The translations under genes and the position numbers were made by a program. The notes under the pieces are model-generated. The model was not told the origin of the DNA and made no database searches. It saw only the letters and a program-made list of their open reading frames with translations. From assembly GCA_037903355.1 (NCBI GenBank), contig JBAJFE010000023.1, forward strand, positions 1,178,001 to 1,242,000: DNA of 64,000 nt, written 5' to 3'. The stretch is from Trichuris trichiura. Taxonomy: Eukaryota > Nematoda > Enoplea > Trichinellida > Trichuridae. The number at the start of each line of letters is the position of its first letter. Positions within the stretch are counted from its first letter, which is position 1. Shown in pieces: positions 9,700-22,389 of this stretch.

Positions 9700-12420
9700 T
9701 AGATAGATCTGCTGTCTGACTTCAACCTGCAGTAAAATCGAAAATGACTACATGCAATGAAAACTTTCCTCAGGGCGACTAAACTGAACAAGTGCCATCT
9801 CAGCCGAAGAGAAAAGACAGTAGGGTCAGTTAAATAAACGCTTTTCCACCTACGAAAGATAGCGAAATAACTAAGACGTAAGCGAGCAGTGGCACAGGTA
9901 TAAACTAACATTCTTTCCGGACAGAAAATAGCCAGTGCTTTCTTCGACGATTTCAAGATTACATTATCTTATCAGCAATCCTTTGGCGGGCGAGATGCGT
10001 GTAAACATCATTACTCACCTGTTAAGTGTTTCAGTTGCAAAGCTTGATGAAACGACGGCTTGTCTTTACAAACGATCACCTCGCAGATGTAATGTCCCTT
10101 TCTGAACAACTTGTAACTTCATGAACCCATGTTTTAAAGATTAGCGTTATATTTCCGCACGAATCATATTGTAAACTAAGGCGTCCTGCAACAGTAAAGC
10201 ATTCAGAAACTGCATGGCATTACGCTTACTTTACTGTATTTACCTGTAACACAAACAGACTCTGTAAAGCTTCAGAAGGTTGCAGAATGTAAAGCCAATG
10301 AAATTGAAACCGTTGCATGACGCTGCTCCGAATACGAGTCCGCTGTTCACGAGTGCGACGAGTCGTGAGAGAAGTGAAATGCCCCAAAGGAGAAGAGGAA
10401 GTTTGTTTCAGCGACTGGAGACGATTGATCATCATGAAAACGTGCCCTATTACCGAAACTGAAAACTTAGAAAGTTTTGTCTTTTATCAGCCAGTTGACT
10501 TTCCTGAAAACCCAACATACATTCGACAAGTTTATGCACTTGCAGAAAGCATTTCACCACCGGAGTTTAATCTTAGTAAAATGGGAGTGCCCTACTCGCG
10601 AACACTTCCGTGAAAGTTTAATAACTCATCCGGAACCGCTATACACAGATAAACGACCATGTCACTTTGCTTCCTTGTGAACCAATGGAAGCTGCTGAGA
10701 TGGCTGAAACAGGCTGAATGCAAGCCTTCATTTAGTGTCAGCAGCCATTGCGTCAGAGAATGTGAACGACAAATCTTTGAAAGCTCACGAGCGTCCAGTA
10801 GGCAGAAATCGCCACTTGACTCCTATCTTTAAACATCCTACACGCTTACAAAGGATGTAACAGAGACTGAAATCAGTAACATCTTGGCAAATAAACGTAC
10901 CCTGCGCCGTAATTTTCTCGTCCTATTCAGTTAGACAAAAGCGTACTTATCGGACAACCAAACGCAGGCGATAACGAAGCTCTTCAGGTACAATACGGCT
11001 GATTTTGCTTTGGTGAGCTTATCTAACACTCACATAATCTGTCATCCCGAAGGCGCGGTCACCAACGTGACATGCTTCCCTGACCGACCAGCAAACCAAT
11101 TGGTCAGATGGTTGAATGGCCTTACCTAATTAAGTATCGCCCACTCCAGTGCCGGATAAATGGTCAGTCTTAACCAGCACGTCTACTGAAGATTTCACTT
11201 CTTAGCCTACCAGTTTTTATTCGTTGGCATCCACTGCTCAGAATTTGGCTGTACAAACTGCAGGGCACATATGGCAAGTTGACGTTTGCTTAAAAAAAGT
11301 GCCATAGGACTGGCGTGCACACTGGCAGTAGTCGGAAATTAACAGAGCCTTCCAAGGAACATCTTTCCTACTGTTCAACTTCATCTTCAGTTATATACGA
11401 AGGCCATACGAATCAGATTCATAGAAGAGAATCTGTTCTATGACTTGGAAAACAGTCCTTTTCTATCCCACAAAAGCACTTTTTGTGGAAGGTTTGTGAA
11501 GACATTAAGCCATTTTCTAAGTACGGAACAAGTGGAGCGCAGAAGGCTATTTCAGCAATGAGTAACTCCACGGCGAACTAACGGTGCGTACAGACTGATC
11601 ACGTCAGGGCGATTAACAGAAACAACGACCCTCGCGATAGCACTTCAGCTTTCTTAACGTTTAAAGTTCCGCAAGTTTCTTTCATGGGCACGATTCGTGG
11701 TTCTGATCACAAAAAGCGCGCATTTCACAAATTGCTTCGCTCGTCAGGACTAATGCAACGAGGTGACCGTTCAACATGGAACAGTATTCACTCCCAAAAA
11801 ATTGACCGCGTCAACAAGGCTAAAACTTCCGTGCCAAATCTGATTCTAGTATTACTCGCAGAAACCAAAAGCGCAGACTTCAGTAATTCTAGGTACGTCG
11901 AATTATAATTCTCTCCACTTAGCACTGCCTCTCCATCTTATCGTCAAGCTTTGTGAATGTATCCCAGACGAATCAAAAGTAGGTGAACAAGTAAGAGTGA
12001 AATGTCATGAACACAATCCTTTGCGAGAGAAGATTGACCACGATGAAGAATTCCATGCATCATTTGCCCTTAGCCGTAATTGCAAACAGTGCTCGGAACA
12101 AAGCACCTCTTTCCCCCCACAGTTGTCTGATTGATTCCCGTTGTGTCATAGATACATGGCCGTACCACGTCTGGGCGTCGTTGAAGTATCTTATAAGCTG
12201 CGAACGATGACGAGTGCCAGAAAGTTACATTTGTGAATGCACTACTGGTGCGAACGCACTGATGTGCTGAAATAATCAAAAAATATACAATACAAGGGTC
12301 AATAGTGCATATATACCACAAAGAATTTACTTTTCTCCAGGCTTTTCAGACTACTCAGACTGACATTTTTAAGTGAATGTAAGGAAAGAATCAACGGTTT
12401 CGTAAGAGTAAAGAATTACT
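9700..12420 (-). pseudogene. Y repeat unit A (decayed gene-like unit)
   Basis: This aligns with the Y units at 16.2-18.3 and 22.4-24.9 kb. On minus, an open exon-like frame (10226-10435) runs MMINRLQSLKQTSSSPLG and ends at a donor-like CAG|GT (10254/10253). An acceptor-like CAG follows at 10188-10186, giving a 68-bp intron, and the next block starts DALVYNM. A nearby block reads LVECMLGFQESQLADKRQN, matching LVECLLGFQKSQVADKWQN in unit C. Stops and shifts elsewhere suggest decay. Product not recognised. The alignment to the other units ends near 12.4 kb. Confidence 0.5.
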
Positions 12421-12429
12421 TTGAAGCTC

Positions 12430-13250
12430 AAGGAACATAAGTAACTGACAAACGACCAACAGTTAGGAACGCTTATGAGCAACATAGATCAGGAAAAAAA
12501 CTCAGATAGAGCAACGTGTTCTATTTGGTTTTTGTATTCCTGCCGTCTGGGAAGATACAGTAAACACAATTCGCTTAATTACTGTAGGCTTAAATTTACT
12601 AAAAAGCTCGAACAATCTGAATATTCCTACACACATTCTCATTTTTCAAATCTCCACAGCCCTCCTGACTAGGACTGACAGTGGCTACAGCAGGAATTAG
12701 AACCTCTCCTTTCAAATTTCCCTAAATAACTGGCGATGTACATTTCTCTATTCGTCCGGAAAAGCCTAAAGACGATGATGACCCGCGGTGGACTTACTCC
12801 GCGTGGCTTTGCTCTTTATTGCATAAGACTATCATGGACAATGGTAGCGCGTACTATGATTTTATAAGCGTAAACATTTTCATATGCTTCACGCGTATAC
12901 TCGAAAACGTTTTTTTTTTTAAAGAAAGGTTTGCGTATTGTTCTTAGAAATCAGCAGGATCAAGGCATTTTGCTGCATTCTCATTGTAGCCTTGTCATCA
13001 TCGGAAGCATACCAATTCCTAAAGTGCTCACAGGATGCAGTATACACTGAAAGGTTTAGCGTACGTTTTGCATTGCGGTTTACTGGTGCAAAAGATCAGC
13101 GCTCTTCGTTGCACTACGTGTGCAGCTCAAAAGTACACACACACGTTCTTATCATTTGTAGACCCAAATTACCCGTCCGCTGAAAATTCCTTGAGCCAAA
13201 GGAAAGTAACGTGTGCAAATGACGTGTAATTACCGTCGACATACAGGACG
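12430..13250. other. Sequence between repeat units, no gene identified
   Basis: This stretch has no counterpart in the other repeat units that I could find. Short open frames on plus (12938-13229) contain Cys pairs but match nothing I recognise. Confidence 0.4.
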
Positions 13251-15950
13251 CATGCAGAGCCTCTTACATTCTGGACAACACATCAACTCATATATTCAAG
13301 GGAAACAATTGCGAAGTGACTTGCTACCAAACTATTCAGTAGAAGAAAGGTTGTAACGTACCTACCTGCAAAGCAAGCAGTTTCGTCAAAGCCCTTTCAG
13401 ACATTGCGTTATCCAACCACTTCAAAGTCCACTGACATCTGAGTATTAGTCCGCGGTCATTGGTAAAGCGATGAATACATTCAACAGAACAGACGGAGCT
13501 TCAATGTCTTTGATAGGAAGAACAAATTGCGCTCTCAGTTTCGACAAGACATTCATTGCCAAGGATGACCGCGCGCATATGAGACAAAGAATTCCAAAGC
13601 ATTTCTACGTTCTTGCAAAAATGGCTTTGCGAAAGCGAAACGATTGCAAGCCAGCTGCCACTCTTAACCATAGTGGTCCAAGATGGTCAAAAGAAAGCGT
13701 ATGTCGTCGTAGAAAACTTTGCACATCCAACATAACAGTCAGTAGGCCTTGGATCAAAAATTGAGCGACGCGTGGAAACGCGGTAAAATAGCCAACCAAT
13801 GCACAGCAATCACAATTTTGCCTCTAGCTCAATCACTGCTTGAAGGGCAGAAAAGTCCATTGAACAGGGTGAACGCAAGACGAACGCTTGAATTTGGGCC
13901 AGCTCGGGAACGGACACTTTAAACGTTAGTAAAGCGTTTCCACCTCAGCAAATAAGAAACATCTGAGCTACTGATCTCCAAATCAGCTTCAATTTTCATG
14001 AAAGCAGAACAGCCTTACAGCAATCTTTCGCTCTAATGTCCAACGCTGTTTACCGCCAACTAATTTCACGATAAAACGCGCTTCAACCACTGCGGTTAAG
14101 AAATGCAAAATATTTTGGCGGTTCAAGATAAAGCTTTCACTGGCAGCGCAAGGCCAACAGGTGTAAATTTACAGCTTGCACCATTTTGCTTTCCGAGCGT
14201 TGATCCAAAAGAAAAGTCGATGCAGGAAGGACTACCGGTGCCCAACCAAACTACTGCCAGAACTAGTTGACCAGTACCCGAATATTTTAAAACGTATGCT
14301 GAGAGGAATCGTAGGTGCAAGCAACACTTGTAATGAAGTTACTGATTGAAGTGCAGTTGGGTAACATCGAACGATCTTCTTGTGCGCACATAGAGAAGCG
14401 CTGAATACGCGGCAACGTATGGGCGCTACCTTTGGAGACCGCTATAGGCCATGGACAGTCCCATAGAGAACTATCCGTGACCACACCGTAAACAAATGCG
14501 TATTGCATCAACAAAGCAAATGGAAACTACTGGCCAGAGGACATTTTCATAAACTTACCGGCGACGAGAGCAACTTTGTTCAAGCCTTTATGATGAGTGG
14601 ACATGTAAAAGCATATCTACTTCGCACATCTGTATACACAACTTCTGTTTCTCCAGTGAGCAAAGTTTGACAGTTTTCCTTCTCGTCCTCAAGCTGCTCT
14701 TCGAAGAACGTTATCCGTTCAGGAAGTCGAGACTTTCGCAAAGAATGTCTCGATAAAGCACAAGTGTTCGACTTAGAACGCCAAGTGCCACGAAGATAAA
14801 GTTCACTGGAAACCATTGGTTACATGGGATAATTCAACGGAAAAGCTTTTACTGCTTACGCAAACTTTGAAGTGGCCGCTTTCTAGCTTGTCTTGCTTCC
14901 AGTTTCGATAGTCTCACGCTGACTCTCACACGCAAAGCCGAATCATTGCAAATTCATATGAAAACAAGCGCCGTTACACGACGCTGCAAATGATGAACGA
15001 TATCAGGAACACATAAACATTATTCGTGTGTTCAAACATCCGCCAAGTTGAAGTACAAATTTTCGGTGCATGCTGCACTACGCTCATTGATAGAGACACG
15101 ATTCTTTGCCGTGTGCCACATAACTGCAGCAAAGTAAACAATAGTTAAACCTTTCCGTAAACGTGCATCAGGAGAACATCCACGATGTTCTACACAGAGC
15201 AAAAGCCCAAAGGACGAACGGACTCCATCAAAACACAACAGGGTCGACAAGCGCTATTTCCACTTCTGCTGTTTAGCATCTGTTTCAATCACACACAATC
15301 GTTCCTTCAGCAATATTTTGGCCATTTCGTTTAGTTGACTTCGCGAGAGTTGAGATACAGTGACAAGGATGATCAACTTCTTGCGACGATTGGAAAAGTT
15401 CAAATCTCATAAAATTCCGTTTTTCGTCAACAATACTAAACGGCTCTATTCTGGACTTCAAGCCTTTTGGCAGTGGAACAGACCGATCTGCTCAGGTCGT
15501 GACGTTTCAAGAAAAGCTGCACTTACGTCTCTGATGGACATTGACGTAAAGAGTTTGATACACGTAGGAACTTCTCGACCCGTCTAACCATTGTTCCCAT
15601 GGGTAGTAAAGGAGAACCTTCAATAGTACCGGACATGTTCAAAACCACGCAGCATAATCGACGATGTCAACAAACAGTACGTACAAGCGACGTTAAGAGA
15701 CACTGCGGTTGACAAAACTTCAGAGAAGAAAAGTCCATCAGTGATATATAGGGAACAAACACCAATTCCATTCCGCACGGCATACCTCTTGCATAGAATT
15801 GCAAAGCATCCAACAGAAATGGATTTTGCACGAAGATTTGCCACTTCCTGCAGATATAACCACTTTTGGATACAGTTCATTCTGAGCAGTGAACCGAGCG
15901 AATCCAGCATTAGCAGCCCGAACAGTACATAATCATTGTTGTCAAGTACC
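13250..15950 (-). repeat. X repeat unit, copy 2 (gene-like, decayed)
   Basis: Collinear with X copy 1 but without the hairpin and the USP/Tigger insertion. On minus a donor-like CCG|GTAAGT occurs at 14559/14558, at the same site as the copy 1 intron, but the acceptor AG is mutated to AA near 14497. The following block reads YAFVYGVVTDSSLWDC, homologous to the copy 1 block DAVVYDIMMDRSVWDC. Loss of the splice acceptor and frame shifts indicate a pseudogene. Confidence 0.5.
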
Positions 15951-16199
15951 CACGGGTATAGGAGCTACCTGAGAGCGCTAAATTGCCTTAACACCCACAA
16001 TGCTTAATTCAATACACTTGGCAATTACGCATCACAGGCGTTACAGACAGTGAGAAACAGAAGAAAACTCACTCTACTTTTGCCCAAGAACGCTGTTGAG
16101 GAAGAACAAACTATTCCTTACAGAACACACGATGAGCTTGAAACCATAATGCCTCTGCACGTTGAAGACTGAAACAGTTGGACATGTGAAGAAACGGTA

Positions 16200-18330
16200 C
16201 TCTCTTGAACAGCATTCGCAGAAATAAACCACCGGCAACCAAAACGGGAAAGCTTTTGGAGGTCACATTAGCATTCAAACGTCCACTTTGTCCTCAAGAG
16301 AATTTCAAACACGTATTCGCAGAATCTTACCAAAATTCCATTCCTTTATCAAATGGATGGCCAAGAAAAACCGGTTTACATAACTCGACGTTATCAGCAA
16401 TCCACTGGCCAGAGACATGGGCATTAACATCGCTACTGAATAGTCAGTCGTTTCACTGGCATAGCTTGCTGAAACGACGGCATGCCGTAGCAAAATATCA
16501 CCTCATAGGTGTACTGCTTCTCTTTGAACCACTGGTAACCTCACGAACCCATGCTTTAACGCATACTGTTAACTTGTCGCGGTTGTCATATCATAAAGCA
16601 TGGCATCCTGCAACAGTGAAGCATTCAGAAACTGTATGAGATACCATACACTTTCATATACATACCTGCAACAGAAACACGCTTTCCAAAGACTTCAAGA
16701 AGTTGTACAAAGTAAAGCCAATGAAATTCAAGCAGCTGCAAGACGCAGCGCTGGATGCATTCGTTCACGAGTCGAAGGGATCGTAAAACAAATGAAAGCT
16801 CCCAAGGGAGAACTAGAAATTTGTTTCAGCGACTGGACGCAATTGATCATGATGAAGTTATCGTTTCCTACAGAAGGTGAAAACTTCGAAAGGTTTCTCT
16901 TTATGTCCGCCATCTGACTTTCTTGAAGGCTTAGTATACATTCGACGAGTCCAAGCACTTGCAGGAAGCAATTAGCCACCGTAACTTAATCGGCGTGAAG
17001 CGGTAATCTCCAACATACGGACACTTCTGTGAAAGTTTAAGAACTCATCAGGGAGCCGCACACGCCGAAAAAATGACTGTATTGTTTTGCTTCTTTGTTA
17101 TACTATGGAAAACAGTGAAATGGCTGAAACAAGCAACATTCAGCCTCTCCTTCAGTGTCATGAGCCAGTGCGTCCGAGAATGTGAACAAGGATTCTTTCG
17201 CTGCCTCAAGAGCGTCCAGTAAAACAACATCCCCACTTCGGTTATATCTTTATACGTCCCGTGCGGCTGTTGAAGGATGCAACAGAGGCTGCAGAATCGA
17301 TTACATGTTCGCACAAAACTGCATCCCATAGCGTGATTTGAACGTCCTATTCAGTTAGAGGGAAACGAGCTTATTGGAACAGCGGACGCAAGCAGTAATG
17401 AAGCTCTTCAGCTACAATATGCATAATTTTCCTTTGGTGAACTTATCCAACACTGACATAATCTGCCATCTCCAGTGCCCGGTCACCAACGTGACATGCG
17501 TATTTGATCGACCAGCAAAATCATTGGTCAGATGGTTTGATGACCTGACCGAATTAACTATTGTCCAATCCGGCGCTGGATAAATGGTCAGCCTTAACCA
17601 GCACGTCTACTGAAGGCTTCACCTGCTGGCCTACCAATTTCTAATCGTTGGCACCCGCTGCTCAAAATTTGGCCATACATACTGGAAGAGAACATATGCC
17701 AGGCGGACCTCTGGTAAAAGAGCGAAATGCCGACTCGCATGCATACAGGCAGCAATCAGACTTTGAGCCATCCAAGAAACACTTTCGTGCTGTTCAACTT
17801 CACCTTCAGTTCTGTACAAAGAATATTCAAACCAGGTTCATCGATGGCAACAAGTTCAACGACTTGGCCAACCTTTCATTTCTCTACACGAAAACATTCT
17901 TTCTGTGAAACAGATGTAAAAACATTCAGTCGTCTCATCAATGGGCAGCTAATGAAGCACAAGAGTCGATTTCAGCGAAGAGCACCTCAGCCTGTATGAA
18001 CTGATTACGCTCAAGCAATTAACAGAAGCAATAATCTTCAAGAAACCACTTCAGCTTTCTTAACTTTTAGACAAACCTTTGCGTGATAAGGTTGTCTATG
18101 ATGAACAGTTTCAGGCATCCATTTGCATTAGACCAAACTGCAAACAGCGCACGGAAAAAAGCATCCAATTTTTTTGCAGTTGCGTCATTGCGTTCCGCTA
18201 TGACACACATGCACGGCGATACGTTGCCTAGTCATCCGTTGAAGTATATTATCTGCTGAAGACAACAGAGAAAGGCGGAGAATTACTTTTCAGCACGCAG
18301 ATCGAGCCAACGCACTGATGCACTGAAATA
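16200..18330 (-). pseudogene. Y repeat unit B (decayed gene-like unit)
   Basis: A minus frame at 16728-16979 reads LVECILSLQESQMAD and INCVQSLKQISSSPLGAF, matching units A and C. Downstream on minus the donor-like CAG|GTATGT (16665) and acceptor-like TTGCAG (16609/16608) bound a 58-bp intron. The next block starts DAML and then reaches a stop. The exon between the conserved blocks contains stops in this copy, so the gene is probably dead. Role unknown. Together with Z unit B it makes one repeat period. Confidence 0.5.
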
Positions 18331-18383
18331 GTCAGAAACTATACGAGATACGAGCCATTAGTGTATACGTACCGTAAAGAAAA

Positions 18384-18602
18384 TTACTTCGTTTCAGCTT
18401 TTTGAAAAACATGGGAACTGAACCTCACGGGATTTGAATCTTCATTGAATATCGACACTTTGACTCCTTTGTCACAGTATGCACGGGATATCACAAAGGA
18501 AATTCCAGTATATGTAACGGCAGCTTGGACTCCACATTGGCACTTAGATTGAGGAATGTCGTCAACAGTAAAGTATTTTAGCTTCGAGAAACTGCAGATC
18601 AC
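18384..18602 (-). pseudogene. Z-unit exon-like block with CxC motif, copy B
   Basis: On minus, an acceptor-like CTGCAG precedes a block encoding SKCQCGVQAAVTYTGISFVI and FNEDSNPV. The equivalent block in Z unit C (about 24960-25130) follows the same acceptor word and reads SKCQCELQAAIAYVQIPFIF and LKEDSNCV before a stop. Both place KCQC and EDSN at the same spacing, as expected of a coding exon. Copy B has a frameshift just after the acceptor. I do not recognise the family. It could be the last exon of the Z transcription unit. Confidence 0.45.
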
Positions 18603-21600
18603 AAGGCCAATCTCATAGTTCCTGCTATTTTCAATGTGGTTTCCATGAAACAGAAATGCCGAAAGCAGACATGCGGAAGGCTAAACGTTGGCAACGGAGG
18701 GAAACTCCAACACGACCGTAGATTTCCGCTTCATTTGTCAAATGGAATGAACCGACACTTGCAGTACCGCTTAGGCAATCTGAGCACAAGTATTCTCGCC
18801 GCCATAGTAGCCACTAGCTGCACCATGTTGAGGAAAATTTCTGGGCTTATGCCCAGACACACGTCCTCCATCAATCAAAGCTTTGCTGTGATTATAAAGC
18901 AGACTGGCTTTCATGCCATCAGGCATAGACCAAGTGGAAGCATGAGTCACTTTCTTTACGGACGTGAAGTACTATTGCGTTGAAATTCGACTGCCCGACA
19001 ATGTTCTGCGCATCAGCAAAGCGTTCTGATGCTGCGAGCACGATAGGAAGAGAGACAGTCGCAGTCGAAAGCCACTGGGTGTCTGTCATGACGTACTATG
19101 GCAGTGCTTAACTGTGCTCAAATGCGTTGAACAATACGTATGCCATGCGCAAGCTGTGAACACCAGCTTTTGTTTGCTCCTACCAAGCCGCAGTGTCAAA
19201 TGGCACAGAAGACTGAACTTGCTTTAGCAATGACTCCTTGAAGGCAGACAAGCTCGTCGAAAACAGCCATCTAAGCAAAGAGCGTGTTCGTGATGGCAGC
19301 GGAGATTACAAATGGGTACAACAGTACGCCAGTTCCAGAAAATGCCTTTGTATCGGCTCCTCTACTACGCCTGCTATCTGCGAAGAGTAGTGGGCTTGCC
19401 ATGAGCAAACAGGTATAGCCAACGACATGACCGCCCACTGGCCGCTCCATGTTAGCCGGGACTTCGATACTTCGACATACGGGCAGCATTATAAGTCGAT
19501 GAAAGCGACGTTTTGATTTTGTTTTACGCACAAGCAGTAACGGAGATCTACAGGGAACCATGGTTTTCGCTGTAAACTGTGCTAATGCATTGAATGACCT
19601 CATAGGTGCGCATCGTGCACATTATTCCACCATCAGAAATGATGTCGGACGCCGATTAGGTTCCACATTCAGCACTTACATAAACTACGGGACAATGGAA
19701 TCTTTGAAAATGAACCGACATTTCGTCCAGATTCGAGCGACATCCCACTTGAAATATATACTTCAGACGAGCAAGAATCTGCAATGATCATGCAGAATGT
19801 AAGCCGACATTGCTCAGCAGAACACAGCCATTTTTATACGAAACGTATGTGGTGAACATTTAACATTGAATATAGGCTGACGAATTTCTGGCACTCCTTG
19901 TGTTCACCGAGACCGTGTAATATTTAAGCAACTAGTCACTTTTTCTTTGTTCATATTGAGTCAAAACTGGTTATCGTTGGAAACGACAAATTCACTGTCG
20001 TAACCACAGCATTGTCGAAACTGTTCCACAAACCAGGGCACAAACAAGAATTCTCCGTTGGCTTCGTATATGACAGAATTGTGTGGGAGGACAACAACAT
20101 TGAACGAATATACTTTCACAGCACACTTCACTGTTTCCCATGGAAGGACTATTTCAGTTTTCATCCATTGACACGCAGAATCTGCACTGAGAAAGGATGG
20201 ATGAAGCTAATGCAAAGTGAGCAGCCGTCTTCTCTCATTAGCGCTGGGCGTTATTTGGGATGCACCATTTAGGTAGCAGCACAACGTGAAAATAAAGGAG
20301 CTCACATTTGTCTCCCACTCTTAACGTCTATGTAAGATCCGAAGACTTCAGTCTCCGCTGCACAGGTTGGCTTCTTCATAGAAGCCTTAATGTTCTGATC
20401 AGTATTCAACAGTGACGTCCTGAAAGTGCCAGCAGCACTGATGAGTGCGCGGATCAGTACTAGTAGCCGGTAAGATGACCACGATAAGGCACTGAAAAAC
20501 ACACCGATGAACAGTGCACAAGCTTACCAACATGGAGAGAACAAACCTGAATAGAAATTTTTCACCGACGTGAGAGCAACGGAGAAGGAGAGTTGGTGAA
20601 GAGTGCCTGTAGTACTTCACAACTGGGATGCTCAGCCATGTCAATTCACAAACTGGGTGGTTGTTCAAAGCCGATTAGCTGGCTGGTCAACACGCACATC
20701 CTTTCAGGAACCAAGCGGAATGCAAGTTTTCTTCAACTCAGATAACGGAGTGAGTTTTTTGCACTAACGAAAATATGCAAGAGGAGCAGGCCCTTCTGTG
20801 GTTGCGTCGGCCAAATTTCAGTTGCCTGACCTCAGTTCTCTCGTATGGTGGCAGTTAACAGAAGTCACAAATCAACTGTAAGTCACACTGTCATAGTTTC
20901 ACCTCTCGTCGGCCTTTCACAGGTAATGCGACTTTTCGATACCAGAATGTATGGCGAAATTTCATCTGGTAGCGGAAACGCGTCAGTCGCAGTAGTCGTA
21001 GGTATAACAAAAATATCAATGCTGAATCAGTATCTTTCACCATAGGCACTCTCACTTGAGTGCAAGCAGCACCTTACATGACTGGGCTGCTGGCAGCATA
21101 CTGTTACCAGTCCGCTGACGCCCATGTAGGGTAATTTCATTACGGGTTTATAAAGTGGGATCGCTGCTTCCATTCCATAGACACAACTGCTTCGCTTTCA
21201 TTTGCTGTTTTTCTTTATAGCTGACTTAGTTTATTGCTGTTTTGTGCTTTGTTTGTTCCATCGCTGAGTTCCATTTTTCACACCTGCTTCTCTCTTCATC
21301 AGTTATTCTTTCAGCGCACACATTGGACATAAGCCATTCTGCCAGGCAAAGCTATCAGTTTTTGCCTTTGTAACTTTGAAAGGTTCGGTGTGGTTTTCTG
21401 AATACTCAAACAGCACCTTGTCTTTTCAGTGCGCTTTGAAGTGACGTGTAGAGTAATCAAGCTAGGTGTTCGCCTTTCACGACACAAGAAATGGGAACAA
21501 ATGCCGACTTCGAAGTCACGACTTGGAAGCAGGAGAACAGCATCAATCGAGATCGGCGACGAATTGTAATAGTAGTATACCTCTGAGCACCACCGTTACT

Positions 21601-21928
21601 TTATATTTTAGCATTATGCTCACCGTTTCAAGAGATGTTCACCGCAACTTCATAGACGGACCTGCGCTGACTGCACAGGATTAAAAGACGGCAGCAAACC
21701 AGACACGTGCACAGCGCTCTGCTCTGCTCATAATAAGCATGGTTGTTTTGTTCAACAGAATAACATTAGCACATTCAAATGGGCGACCGCTCACAAATGT
21801 TCAACTAAGCATCATTGGGAAAAATTACCCTGTGCAGTAGCGCCGGAAGGGACGTTAACCAAACGTTGTTTACAACTGCGGACCATCATGTGACCGCCAT
21901 GAGATGGAACTTCACTATGACGTGTGAT

Positions 21929-21984
21929 CATGAGCCACATGTGACCATCATGTGGTCATCATGTGATCATAACTGCTCAGTACT
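21929..21984. promoter_or_regulatory. Conserved triple-CATGTG block, copy B
   Basis: Three 11-bp direct repeats lie end to end at 21938-21970: CATGTGACCAT, CATGTGGTCAT and CATGTGATCAT. The surrounding 56 bp is identical at 28540-28595, although the two Z units are clearly diverged elsewhere. CATGTG fits the E-box consensus CANNTG, and the 11-bp spacing puts the sites on one face of the helix. It lies upstream of the minus-strand Z blocks, so it may be a promoter or enhancer element; that is inference. Confidence 0.5.
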
Positions 21985-22389
21985 CGAGCGAGGTCAAATG
22001 GAGGTTACGAGGAAAGCTCACCTTCGCTTCGTGCAGTGAAATGTTGAACGATCTAGCACATCAACTTGATCAAACAACGTTAATAGCTGACGTCTCCGTT
22101 GGATTGCGTAAATGTTTCCAAGCACAGAGGAGCGCTGAACATTCGCTCACATGAAACAACATTTGAGCTTTCAGCGTTTCTACAAAACACTCCATAACTT
22201 CTCCTACAGATTTTCCGAATAGCAAGTATGCTGGTAGTAACATTTGTAGAAGTTGTTTCTCGGAAAGGGCGAGTTCCGATCACTATGGCCGATTCATTTC
22301 GCAAAAGAATCGAAGGTATAGCGTCGATTAAAAGCTTCTGCTTCCGAGATTTCAGCATCTCAAAACTGCTTCAACTGTGTGATCAACCA